Assembly: GCA_963752965.1 (NCBI GenBank)
Contig: CAVWAJ010000007.1
Span: 434,001 to 498,000, forward strand
Source: QHXW01 sp963752965
Lineage (GTDB): Bacteria; Acidobacteriota; Terriglobia; Bryobacterales; Bryobacteraceae
Direction of reading: 5' to 3'
DNA: 64,000 nt
The first letter of the stretch is position 1; each line of letters begins with the position of its first letter. This document shows positions 18,110-26,014 of the stretch, piece by piece. The position numbers were made by a program, and so were the translations under genes. The notes beneath the pieces were generated by a model that did not search any database, was not told the origin of the DNA, and worked only from the letters and a program-made list of their open reading frames with translations.

Positions 18110-19321
18110 ATGCAATCACGCCGGACGTTTATCGAAGCAGTGGCTGGTCTCGCTGGAACCGCTCTGTCACAATCCAGTGCCCTTGGCGCCAACGAGCGGA
18201 TTCGCATTGGGATCATCGGACCGGGCGCCAGAGGGAAGCAACTCATGCAGCAGGCCCTAGCGTGCCCCAATACGGAGATCGTGGGCGCCAGTGACGTTTA
18301 CACCAGGCGCCTTGAGGAAGCCAAGAAGCTGGCTCCGAATGCCAAGACGTATCTCGACTACCGCCTCATGCTGGAGGACAAGAGCATAGACGCGATACTC
18401 ATCGCCACGCCGCAGCACCTGCATTGCGAACATTTCGTAGCGTCGCTAGACGCCGGCAAGCATGTGTATCAGGAGAAGACCATGGCGTTCACGGTCGACC
18501 ACGCCAAGCGCATGCGCGCCGCTTACCAACGTGCGGGGAAACGAACCGTGCAGATTGGGCATCAGGGCTGCTCGATGGGACAGACCGCGGATGGCGCCGA
18601 TTTCATTGCCACAGGCAACATCGGCAAGATCACGTCGATTCATGCGCACATGTATCGCAACACGCCGCACGACAAGCCCCAGTGGACGCGCAAGATTCTC
18701 CCCGATATGACCGCCGAGAATATCCTCTGGAAATCGTTTGAAGGAGAGGCCGCGCCGCACGACTTCGACGCCAACCGGTATATCAACTGGAGGTTTTTCT
18801 GGGACTATTCCGGCGGCAACTTCTACGAGAACATGTGCCATCAACTGGCCATCTGGTACAAAGTGCTGAACCTGCGGATTCCGGCGGCAGTCACTACCGT
18901 GGGTGGTATTTATCTCTGGAAAGATGGCCGCGAAGTGCCGGACACCATGAGCGTGAACATGCAACACTCCGAAGAGTTGCTGTTCACCTGGGACTCCGGC
19001 TTCGGCAACGCTTCGTTGGGTATCACGGAACATGTCCTGGGCACCGATGGCACCATCATCAACGGGAGTGAGATGGATGAAGCCATTCGCTACGTCCCCG
19101 AAAAAGCGAACCGGCCGGACGGCGCCGAAGTTGTGGGCCAGCGGAGGACCCCCGCGACCGCGCACATGCAGAACTTCCTCGACTGCATCCGGTCAGGCAA
19201 GGAACCCAATTGCCCGGTCGAGCTAGGTTGCCGTGTGGCGATTGCTACGCGGATGTCGGTGGATAGCTACCGGCAAGGCCGCACGCTACGCTGGGACCCG
19301 GACAAAGAGGAAGTGGCTTGA
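18110..19321 (+). CDS. Secreted Gfo/Idh/MocA-family oxidoreductase
   Basis: The ATG at 18110 has GGAGG 8 bases upstream and gives a 403-residue protein beginning QSRRTFIEAVAGLAGTALSQ, a Tat signal with the twin arginines. The Rossmann motif is IRIGIIGPGARGKQLM, the second strand ends VGASDVY, and the family motif is VYQEKTMAFT (EK conserved, P replaced by T). The C-terminal domain contains GGNFYENMCHQLAIW. It is 46 bases downstream of the beta-helix gene and could be co-transcribed with it, suggesting polysaccharide-derived substrates. The substrate cannot be read from the sequence. Confidence 0.88.
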   Translation: MQSRRTFIEAVAGLAGTALSQSSALGANERIRIGIIGPGARGKQLMQQALACPNTEIVGASDVYTRRLEEAKKLAPNAKTYLDYRLMLEDKSIDAILIATPQHLHCEHFVASLDAGKHVYQEKTMAFTVDHAKRMRAAYQRAGKRTVQIGHQGCSMGQTADGADFIATGNIGKITSIHAHMYRNTPHDKPQWTRKILPDMTAENILWKSFEGEAAPHDFDANRYINWRFFWDYSGGNFYENMCHQLAIWYKVLNLRIPAAVTTVGGIYLWKDGREVPDTMSVNMQHSEELLFTWDSGFGNASLGITEHVLGTDGTIINGSEMDEAIRYVPEKANRPDGAEVVGQRRTPATAHMQNFLDCIRSGKEPNCPVELGCRVAIATRMSVDSYRQGRTLRWDPDKEEVA

Positions 19322-19421
19322 CGGAGGTAGTTTGATTTAAGCAAGCCCAGCGAGTAGTCGCCCCGCGCCGTTGGTCACTGTTCTCGCAGTCTGATTAACG
19401 CGTGAGAAATTGCGCGCGGGT

Positions 19422-22268
19422 TCAATGCGCGGCTGGCAGCACCGTCAATTTCTCCCGGGCGGAGCGGAGGTCGGCATGCGAGCGCTCCGTTGGGTAAGCC
19501 GTCCCCATGAGTCCTTCCCAGACAATCCGGTTGAATTTCTCGGCGTCCACGCGGTCTTCAACGCTAAAATCAAAGCCCGCTGTCTTCTCGGCCCAATATG
19601 CGGCGTCGTGTGAGGGCTTCCAGCTCGTGGATGCTCCGGCCGGCGCAAAGGCCGACACCGGAATCGGAAGCTTAGTGTTTGCCAGGACTGCTGATGGCGC
19701 CGCATTGAAGGTCCAATCCTTTTGATTCAGATCGAAGACGTCCGCCATGGGCCGCTCCGTTGCGGTGTTAAGGTTCAGGTGTTCCAGTCCGAGAACGTCC
19801 TCGATGGTGCGAACCATATTGACCGTCGTGTAATACGCCGAGACCACGGCGCCATGTTTGACGTAGGGGCCGATCACGTAAGCAGTCGTGCGGTGAGCGT
19901 CCACGTGATCCGGGCCATCCTGCGCGTCATCCTCAATGCTGAAGATGAGCGTGCTGTCTTTGTACGGGCTGTGTGCCACACGATCAACTAGCCGGGCCAT
20001 TCCGTAGTCGTTGTCGGCTTGCTGTAACTCGGGCGTATTGACTCCGGCGATGGCAGCCTCGAATTCTCCCATGTGATCCACGGGTAGTTGCATGATCTCC
20101 AACGCGGGCAGATCTCCGTGGGCTACATAGCCGTCAAACTCGCGCTCCCATTCGGCCTCGCGGTAGAAATCGGGATAGCCTGGATCGAAACCACGGAAGT
20201 ACGGGTCGCCGTACTGGTACAACTCAGGATTGGATGGACGCGACATCACGACGTTTGCCTGAAAAGGATGCGGCTCGCGCGGAGCATCCAAGGTGGTGTC
20301 GCTCATGCAACCGTATTCTCGGAATGTGAGGCCAGCGCGCAGTACAGCGTCCCAGATGTATCCCTTGCCTTGCGGCGAACCCTTGGGGCCATCGGGTTCC
20401 GCGACGTTGGCGGTGCCAGGGAGAAGGTCAGGGTCGGAGGGCGTTTTCGGATTTGCGAGCTTACGCTCGGCGACGGTCGGCAGTCCTACGTTGATGTTGC
20501 GGTTTATTCCTTCGTACTCGTAGCTTGTCCCGCGGTCCGCGTACTGGAGCGGGATGGCTTTTACCGCGAAATCGGTTTCCCGGCCCGAGGTACTCCATTG
20601 CCAGCCGTCGCCACTTACTTCGCCAGTGTCATAGAAGTTATCCAGATCCACAAACTGGCGGGCGATTTTGTGGAAGTTTGGCGTCAGCCGCTCGCCGAAT
20701 TCGGCAAGCGAAGGATCTCCGTTTCCCCGGTCGAGATCACCGAGTACCTGGTCATAGGTGCGGTTCTCTTTGATGATGTAGATGACGTGGCGAATTCGCT
20801 TCCGGAGCTCACCCATCACCATTTCGTCATGCGGATCAGGCTTGGTATCGAAATGGTTATTGGCGGCAACCAGGCGCGTCAAACGCTCGAGCGCCGCATC
20901 GTCAGGAACCGGCATGCTGAGAAAGCCCGCCTTCTCCAGTTGGAAGATGTACTGGTTGCGGGAATTCACAATCACGGCGGGGCCGGGCTTTAGGTCTTTG
21001 TCATTCTTCAAAGTCACGTGCAGATCGCGATTCGGACCGGGTACGCTTTTGCCATTCACCACGTACAGCGTGCGTCCGTCGCCGCTCACACTCACCGCAT
21101 TCGGGTACCAACCTGTCGGCAACAGTCCCGCCACAGTGGAAGGCGCTCCGGCAGCGCCGAGGCGAATCACCGCCAATGAATTGGTGCCGCCGTTGGTCAC
21201 GTACAAAGTGCGCTCGTCCGGCGAGAGGGCAGCGCTATTCGGCGTGCTTCCCGTATAGCCCTTTGGATTCTCGAGCAGCCCGGCAGGAGCAGTGGTAGAC
21301 ACAATTTCCGCGATTCGATCCCGCTTGGTATCGATGATCGTAACTGTATCCGTGTTGTCGGCCATCACGAAAAGACGCGACTGATCACGGTTCAAAATCA
21401 TTTTGTTCGGAGTGCCCGCTAGCTTGATGCGATGCTGGATTGCCGGCGAGCGGCCGAGGCTGACCACGACGATTTCGCGGTCGCGGAGGCTGGAGACATA
21501 AGCGGTCGAGTTTCCTTTCACGGCGACCCAAAATGGGTATTCACCGCCCGGAATACCCACTTGGGACGGGTGAATTTTGCCCGGCCGGAGGTCCAACTCC
21601 TTTGAGACTTTCCGCGCGTTCAAGTCAACCAGGGAGATGGAGTCGTTATAGACATTGGCGACCGCCAAGGTGCGCCCATCCGCCGTAACCGCAATGCCCC
21701 CGGTGACGAGCGGCTCTTTGCCGGTGTTCAAGCCCAGACCCGAAGTGTGGCCCAACGGAATCGGCGCGCCCGTCTCCTGCCACTGGCCATTCGATGCGAG
21801 TGAGAAGGTGTGCACGTTGTCATCCTTGCCACCCGTGACATAGAACTCCCTGCCGTCCGGTGAGAAGCAGATCCCCGCGAAGGTGTTTCGAACCTTCAAC
21901 ACCTGGCGTTGCCTTGGCGCACTTGCGCTGATGTCGTAAACGAAGACGTACTCCTGGGAGGCCTCCGGCACGTTGTTGCCATCAGGGCCTTCATTCAGGT
22001 TGTAGCCACTCGTGAGAATGAGAAGCGTGTGGTTATCCGGACTTACGGCTGTGCTGATCGCCTGGCCAGCGACAAACCCGGGAAAGTCCGGAAGGCCTGG
22101 ATTCAGCGTCTCAAAACGCGCGCCCGGCGCAGCTGAGGGCGTGATTCGCTTTCCCGTCGGCAGTACCGAGGCCCGGGCCTCGTCATCATCCGCGGCATGC
22201 AGGGCCGAACACAAAATGAGAACGGACAACGGCAGTATCGCAGCGGCAAACCAATGGTTCTTTCGCAT
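19422..22268 (-). CDS. Exported beta-propeller / phosphoesterase-family fusion protein
   Basis: I start it at the ATG at 22268, where RKNHWFAAAILPLSVLILCS forms a signal peptide; upstream in-frame starts give no such signal. The protein is about 948 residues. Its N-terminal half is a YncE-like seven-bladed propeller, with repeats such as SPDERTLYVTNGGTNSLAVI and SGDGRTLYVVNGKSVP. From about residue 500 comes a phosphoesterase (PF04185-type, alkaline-phosphatase superfamily) domain: HVIYIIKENRTYDQVLGDLD, then DNFYDTGEVSGDGWQWS and FSIEDDAQDGPDHVDAHR near the end. Family knowledge: these enzymes are periplasmic or secreted and hydrolyse phosphate esters. The physiological substrate is unknown. 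It is divergent from the hypAB operon. Confidence 0.87.
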   Translation of the reverse strand: MRKNHWFAAAILPLSVLILCSALHAADDDEARASVLPTGKRITPSAAPGARFETLNPGLPDFPGFVAGQAISTAVSPDNHTLLILTSGYNLNEGPDGNNVPEASQEYVFVYDISASAPRQRQVLKVRNTFAGICFSPDGREFYVTGGKDDNVHTFSLASNGQWQETGAPIPLGHTSGLGLNTGKEPLVTGGIAVTADGRTLAVANVYNDSISLVDLNARKVSKELDLRPGKIHPSQVGIPGGEYPFWVAVKGNSTAYVSSLRDREIVVVSLGRSPAIQHRIKLAGTPNKMILNRDQSRLFVMADNTDTVTIIDTKRDRIAEIVSTTAPAGLLENPKGYTGSTPNSAALSPDERTLYVTNGGTNSLAVIRLGAAGAPSTVAGLLPTGWYPNAVSVSGDGRTLYVVNGKSVPGPNRDLHVTLKNDKDLKPGPAVIVNSRNQYIFQLEKAGFLSMPVPDDAALERLTRLVAANNHFDTKPDPHDEMVMGELRKRIRHVIYIIKENRTYDQVLGDLDRGNGDPSLAEFGERLTPNFHKIARQFVDLDNFYDTGEVSGDGWQWSTSGRETDFAVKAIPLQYADRGTSYEYEGINRNINVGLPTVAERKLANPKTPSDPDLLPGTANVAEPDGPKGSPQGKGYIWDAVLRAGLTFREYGCMSDTTLDAPREPHPFQANVVMSRPSNPELYQYGDPYFRGFDPGYPDFYREAEWEREFDGYVAHGDLPALEIMQLPVDHMGEFEAAIAGVNTPELQQADNDYGMARLVDRVAHSPYKDSTLIFSIEDDAQDGPDHVDAHRTTAYVIGPYVKHGAVVSAYYTTVNMVRTIEDVLGLEHLNLNTATERPMADVFDLNQKDWTFNAAPSAVLANTKLPIPVSAFAPAGASTSWKPSHDAAYWAEKTAGFDFSVEDRVDAEKFNRIVWEGLMGTAYPTERSHADLRSAREKLTVLPAAH

Positions 22269-22565
22269 AAAGGTAGTGGAGGTGAACCTGAGTCGTTGAC
22301 CGATTCGCATCATTGAGAACATCAGAACGTATAGCGCAGGCAGCAACGACCTCTTATGCTAACAGGCCAACGTTACATCGTCGTGACGATCTGCGGTGTG
22401 GCTCGATCGCAGTCCGTTTGCAGGTGGAAGGCGGCCCGGCCGGATGAATAACAGCTGCAAGCCCGAACCTGCGTTGTAAAGTTGTTTCTTGGTGCGCGCG
22501 GCAACACATTTCCGGATCACGATGGAATCACAACCTCGCCCTTCTCAATAACGGAGCATCCTGTT

Positions 22566-22907
22566 ATGCATGAACTCTCGGTGGCAATGAGTATAGTAGA
22601 AGGTGCGGAGGAGGAGTCGGCTCGCCATGACGGGCATGTCAGCGCAGTCCATCTGCGGTTGGGGCCGTTGGCCGGAGTAGTCAAAGACGCCCTCCTATCG
22701 GCCTTCGAGCTGGCTTGTGCGGGTAGCAGCATCGAGGGGGCTCAACTGATCGTCGAAGAGGTCCCCATTGTCGTGTATTGTCCTGCTTGCCAAGAGCGGC
22801 AGACGATCGCCTCAATACAGTGGTTCTGCTGTCCGAAGTGCGGTGCGCCAACTTCGGAGTTAATACAGGGAAAGGAACTGGAAATCGTAGCCCTGGAGAT
22901 AGAGTGA
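22566..22907 (+). CDS. hypA: Hydrogenase nickel incorporation protein HypA
   Basis: The 113-residue protein starts MHELSVAMSIVEGAEE; the N-terminal Met-His-Glu binds nickel in this family, which fixes the start at 22566. Two zinc-binding CxxC motifs follow, CPAC (about 73-76) and CPKC (about 90-93). HypA works with HypB to deliver Ni to the hydrogenase large subunit. It is the first gene of the plus-strand hypAB pair; its stop overlaps the hypB start (TGATG). This pair faces the other hyp genes, which are on the minus strand. Confidence 0.94.
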   Translation: MHELSVAMSIVEGAEEESARHDGHVSAVHLRLGPLAGVVKDALLSAFELACAGSSIEGAQLIVEEVPIVVYCPACQERQTIASIQWFCCPKCGAPTSELIQGKELEIVALEIE

Positions 22908-23605
22908 TGGCTAACCAACCGCGTCTGGTAGAACTTCGGCGAAATGTACTGAAACGCAATGATATTGTGGCGGGCGCTCTGCGTCTGCTCTTTCAGGAAG
23001 CGGGGGTAACTGTGGTCAGCCTAGTCTCGAGCCCAGGCTCCGGCAAGACCGCCTTCCTCGAAAAGACTCTCACACGGCTGCAACCGCTTTACCGCGTTGG
23101 TGCGCTGGTCGGAGACCTGGCCACCGACAACGATGCGCAGCGTCTGGCGCGCAGCCACGCACGAGTCAGTCAGATTGTGACCGGCACCGTCTGCCACTTG
23201 GAAGCCGAAATGGTCCGCACCGCCCTGGAGGGCTGGAGCTTGCGCGAGCTGGATTTCCTGTTCATCGAGAATGTCGGCAACCTGGTCTGCCCTGCGTCCT
23301 ACGATCTGGGCGAGGAACTTCGCGTCGTGTTGCTGTCCGTGACCGAAGGCGAAGACAAGCCTCTTAAGTACCCGGCCATCTTCAACAGTGCCGATATTGC
23401 GGTAGTCACCAAGACCGATCTGGCGGGGGCCGTCGAATTTGACTGGCCGGCCGCCGAAACCAACATCCAAAGAGTTCGCCCCGGAATGCGCGTCCTGCAG
23501 GTTTCCGCCAAGACCGAGGCGGGAATAGATAAATGGCTGGAATTCCTGCAGGGGCTCCGCGCCCGCCAGCCTCTGGCGGCATCAGAACCGCATAAGGTCA
23601 AGTGA
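22907..23605 (+). CDS. hypB: Hydrogenase nickel incorporation GTPase HypB
   Basis: The 232-residue protein is a SIMIBI-class GTPase. Walker A is SSPGSGKTAFLEKT (about 40-53), the switch region is GDLATDNDAQR, the Walker B-like strand has FLFIENVGNLVCP, and the guanine-specificity motif is TKTDL. It lacks the long N-terminal His-rich stretch and the CxxCGC metal site of some HypB proteins, so it is the short form, which may not store nickel. It acts with HypA in GTP-dependent Ni insertion. It ends 12 bases before the convergent hypE stop. Confidence 0.94.
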   Translation: MANQPRLVELRRNVLKRNDIVAGALRLLFQEAGVTVVSLVSSPGSGKTAFLEKTLTRLQPLYRVGALVGDLATDNDAQRLARSHARVSQIVTGTVCHLEAEMVRTALEGWSLRELDFLFIENVGNLVCPASYDLGEELRVVLLSVTEGEDKPLKYPAIFNSADIAVVTKTDLAGAVEFDWPAAETNIQRVRPGMRVLQVSAKTEAGIDKWLEFLQGLRARQPLAASEPHKVK

Positions 23606-23617
23606 TTGGTGCCCCTC

Positions 23618-24664
23618 TCAACAGATACGCGGTAGTTGCTCGCCACTCAACATGTCAAGCACTCGATGGCCGCCGATGCGGCTTTCGAGCGTTACCGTGC
23701 CGGGGTGCGACTCGACAACACGGCCGATGCGCGCGGCGTCTCGGCAGATTGGAAAATCGCGCATGAGCCCGACAGCATGGTCAGCCTCCCCCTCTGGAAC
23801 AAACGCCACGAAACGGCCTTCGTTGGCCACGTAGAGAGGGTCAAGTCCGAGAATTTCACAGGCGCCCCGCACGGTCTCGCACACCGGCACGGCGGATTCC
23901 ACTAGCTGCATGCCAACGTGCGCCGCCGTGGCGATTTCGTTCACTGCCGACGCCAATCCGCCGCGCGTCAGATCCCGCAGACAATGCACCGTGGTTCGCG
24001 CTTGAAGCAGTGCCTCGACCGGCTCCCAAAGTGGCGCCGTGTCACTCTCGATCGCGGCTTCAAATTCCAAGCCCTCCCGCACAGAGAGAATCGCCACTCC
24101 GTGCGCGCCCAGTTCGCCACTCACGATGATCGCGTCCCCCGCGCGGACCGCCGATGGGCCTATGGCCGCCGGCGTCTCGACCTCACCTATGCCGGCGGTG
24201 TTTATGAAGACGCCATCGCCTTTTCCCTTGTCCACGACCTTGGTATCGCCGGTGACGAGTTGTACCCCCGCGCGGCCGGCTGCTTTGCGCATGCTCTCCA
24301 CAATCGTGCGCAGCGTCTCCATTGGGAGCCCTTCTTCCAGGATGAAGCCAGCGCTCAAGTATAGGGGCCGCGCGCCGCACATGGCCAGATCGTTCACCGT
24401 GCCGTTCACTGCAAGATCACCGATGGTCCCGCCTGGAAAAACTAGCGGCCGCACGACGTAGGAATCCGTGGTAAAGGCAAGGCGGAGACCATTCAGGTTG
24501 AGTACGGCGCCATCGTGGCGGGCGTCGAGCGGCACGCACGCAAAGGCGGGAAGGAATACTCGTTCGATGAGCTGATTGGTGAGTTTGCCGCCGCCACCGT
24601 GCGCCAGCAGAACGAAATCATCTGCCGGGCGCGGCACGGGGCAACTCAGATTCACTTCGTTCAT
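23618..24664 (-). CDS. hypE: Hydrogenase maturation protein HypE (carbamoyl dehydratase)
   Basis: HypE takes the carbamoyl group from HypF onto its C-terminal Cys and dehydrates it with ATP to thiocyanate, the source of the active-site CN ligands. The ATG at 24664 gives 348 residues starting MNEVNLSCP. The PurM-like ATP-binding features are LLAHGGGGKLTNQLIER, TDSYVVRPLVFPGGTIGDLA and RDLTRGGLASAVNE. The C-terminus is exactly the required PRIC. Its start lies inside the last 47 bases of hypD, so the two are tightly coupled. Confidence 0.94.
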   Translation of the reverse strand: MNEVNLSCPVPRPADDFVLLAHGGGGKLTNQLIERVFLPAFACVPLDARHDGAVLNLNGLRLAFTTDSYVVRPLVFPGGTIGDLAVNGTVNDLAMCGARPLYLSAGFILEEGLPMETLRTIVESMRKAAGRAGVQLVTGDTKVVDKGKGDGVFINTAGIGEVETPAAIGPSAVRAGDAIIVSGELGAHGVAILSVREGLEFEAAIESDTAPLWEPVEALLQARTTVHCLRDLTRGGLASAVNEIATAAHVGMQLVESAVPVCETVRGACEILGLDPLYVANEGRFVAFVPEGEADHAVGLMRDFPICRDAARIGRVVESHPGTVTLESRIGGHRVLDMLSGEQLPRIC

Positions 24665-25751
24665 GTTTGCGCCTTCCGTAGAGATAGTAGGCCGCGCACG
24701 CGCCTTCGGACGATACCATGGGCGCACCGAGCGGCGTTTCCGGAGTACATCGAGTTCCGAATGCCGGACACTCGAACGGTTTTTTCAATCCCTGCAACAC
24801 GAGACCCGCGATGCACTCGGTCGGCTCCTCGACCGGCCCGACGCCCACCTGGAACCGGTCTTCCGCATCGAACCCGCGATAGCGCTCCCGCAACCGCAGC
24901 CCGCTCAACGGAATCTCACCAATGCCCCGCCATTTCCTGGGAGCGATCTCGAACACCTCGGCAATCCGCTGCTGCGCCGGGCGGTTCCCTTCCCTGCGCA
25001 CCGCGCGCCGGTATTGATTCTCGACTTCGGCGCGGCCGCTCTCCAGTTGCGCCACCGCCATTTGAACGCCTTCCAGCAAATCGAGGGGCTCGAAACCCGT
25101 GACAACAATCGGCACGTGCCAGCGCCGGCTGATCGGCTCGTATTCCTCCCAACCCATCACCGTGCACACGTGGCCGGCGGCGAGAAATCCGTGAATGCGA
25201 CAGTTAGGCGAACTGAGGATGGCTTCCATCGCCGGTGGCACCAACACGTGGGCCACAAGTATCGAAAAGTTCTGGATGCCTTCGCGCTCGGCCTGCCACA
25301 CGGCCATGGCGTTGGCGGGAGCAGTGGTCTCGAAGCCGACCGCGAAGAATACGACTTCGCGACCAGGATTGGCCCGCGCCAGCCGTACGGCATCGAGCGG
25401 TGAGTAGACAATCCGTACGTCCCCGCCCGCCGCTTTGACGTCCAGCAAGCTCCTGGACGATCCCGGCACACGCAGCATATCGCCGAACGAACAGAAGATC
25501 GTCTCCGGCAGCGCGGCGATGGCGAGAGCTTTGTCGATCAGTTCAACCGGCGTTACGCAGACCGGGCAGCCCGGACCATGCACCAGCGTGATTTCTGGAG
25601 GCAGCAGGTCCATCAAGCCGCTCTTGACGATGGTGTGCGTCTGCCCGCCGCAGACCTCCATCAGCGTCCACGGATGGCGTGCCGTCCGGTGAATGGCGCG
25701 CGAAAGCTGCGAAGCCGCGGAGCCATCCCGATACTCGTCGACAAACTTCAT
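24618..25751 (-). CDS. hypD: Hydrogenase maturation Fe-S protein HypD
   Basis: HypD holds a [4Fe-4S] cluster and, with HypC, forms the scaffold on which Fe(CN)2CO is built. The 377-residue protein shows MEVCGGQTHTIVKSGL, HGPGCPVCVTP, the GFETTAP motif, GPGCPVC cysteines and a C-terminal set of cysteines (FECPAFGTRCTP and EGACAAYYLYG). After the usual AYYLYG end there is a tail of about 20 residues that overlaps the hypE start. It overlaps hypC by four bases at its own start. Confidence 0.95.
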   Translation of the reverse strand: MKFVDEYRDGSAASQLSRAIHRTARHPWTLMEVCGGQTHTIVKSGLMDLLPPEITLVHGPGCPVCVTPVELIDKALAIAALPETIFCSFGDMLRVPGSSRSLLDVKAAGGDVRIVYSPLDAVRLARANPGREVVFFAVGFETTAPANAMAVWQAEREGIQNFSILVAHVLVPPAMEAILSSPNCRIHGFLAAGHVCTVMGWEEYEPISRRWHVPIVVTGFEPLDLLEGVQMAVAQLESGRAEVENQYRRAVRREGNRPAQQRIAEVFEIAPRKWRGIGEIPLSGLRLRERYRGFDAEDRFQVGVGPVEEPTECIAGLVLQGLKKPFECPAFGTRCTPETPLGAPMVSSEGACAAYYLYGRRKHERSESELPRAAPGR

Positions 25752-26011
25752 GGACCATTCCCCGGAGCTTCCAATTCGTCCAGTTGGTGCATCTCGCGCA
25801 GTGCCTCGAAAATCTTCTGCGCCTCGGCTTCGTCCACCACACTCAACGAGAAACCCACGTGAACCAGCACGTAGTCTCCAACTGCCGCCTCTGGCGTGTA
25901 CGCCAGGCAGATCTCCTTCAGCACGCCGCCAAAGTCTACCTTGCCGCGGCGCAAACCGAGCCCCGCTTCTTCAATAATGTTGACCACCTTGCCCGGTACC
26001 GCCAGACACAT
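25748..26011 (-). CDS. hypC: HypC/HybG-family hydrogenase assembly chaperone
   Basis: The 87-residue protein begins MCLAVPGKVVNIIEE; the conserved Met-Cys start, whose Cys binds the Fe(CN)2CO moiety and the large subunit, fixes the initiation codon at 26011. The family's beta-barrel motif GDYVLVHVGFSLSVVDE follows. It lies between hypF (3-base gap) and hypD (4-base overlap) in a compact operon. It shuttles the iron centre from HypD to the large subunit. Confidence 0.95.
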   Translation of the reverse strand: MCLAVPGKVVNIIEEAGLGLRRGKVDFGGVLKEICLAYTPEAAVGDYVLVHVGFSLSVVDEAEAQKIFEALREMHQLDELEAPGNGP

Positions 26012-26014
26012 GTC

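Noticed and set aside
20088..20993. Plus-strand open frame of 301 codons within the phosphoesterase gene
   Set aside because: It is fully antisense to well-supported propeller and phosphoesterase domains and has no motif of its own.
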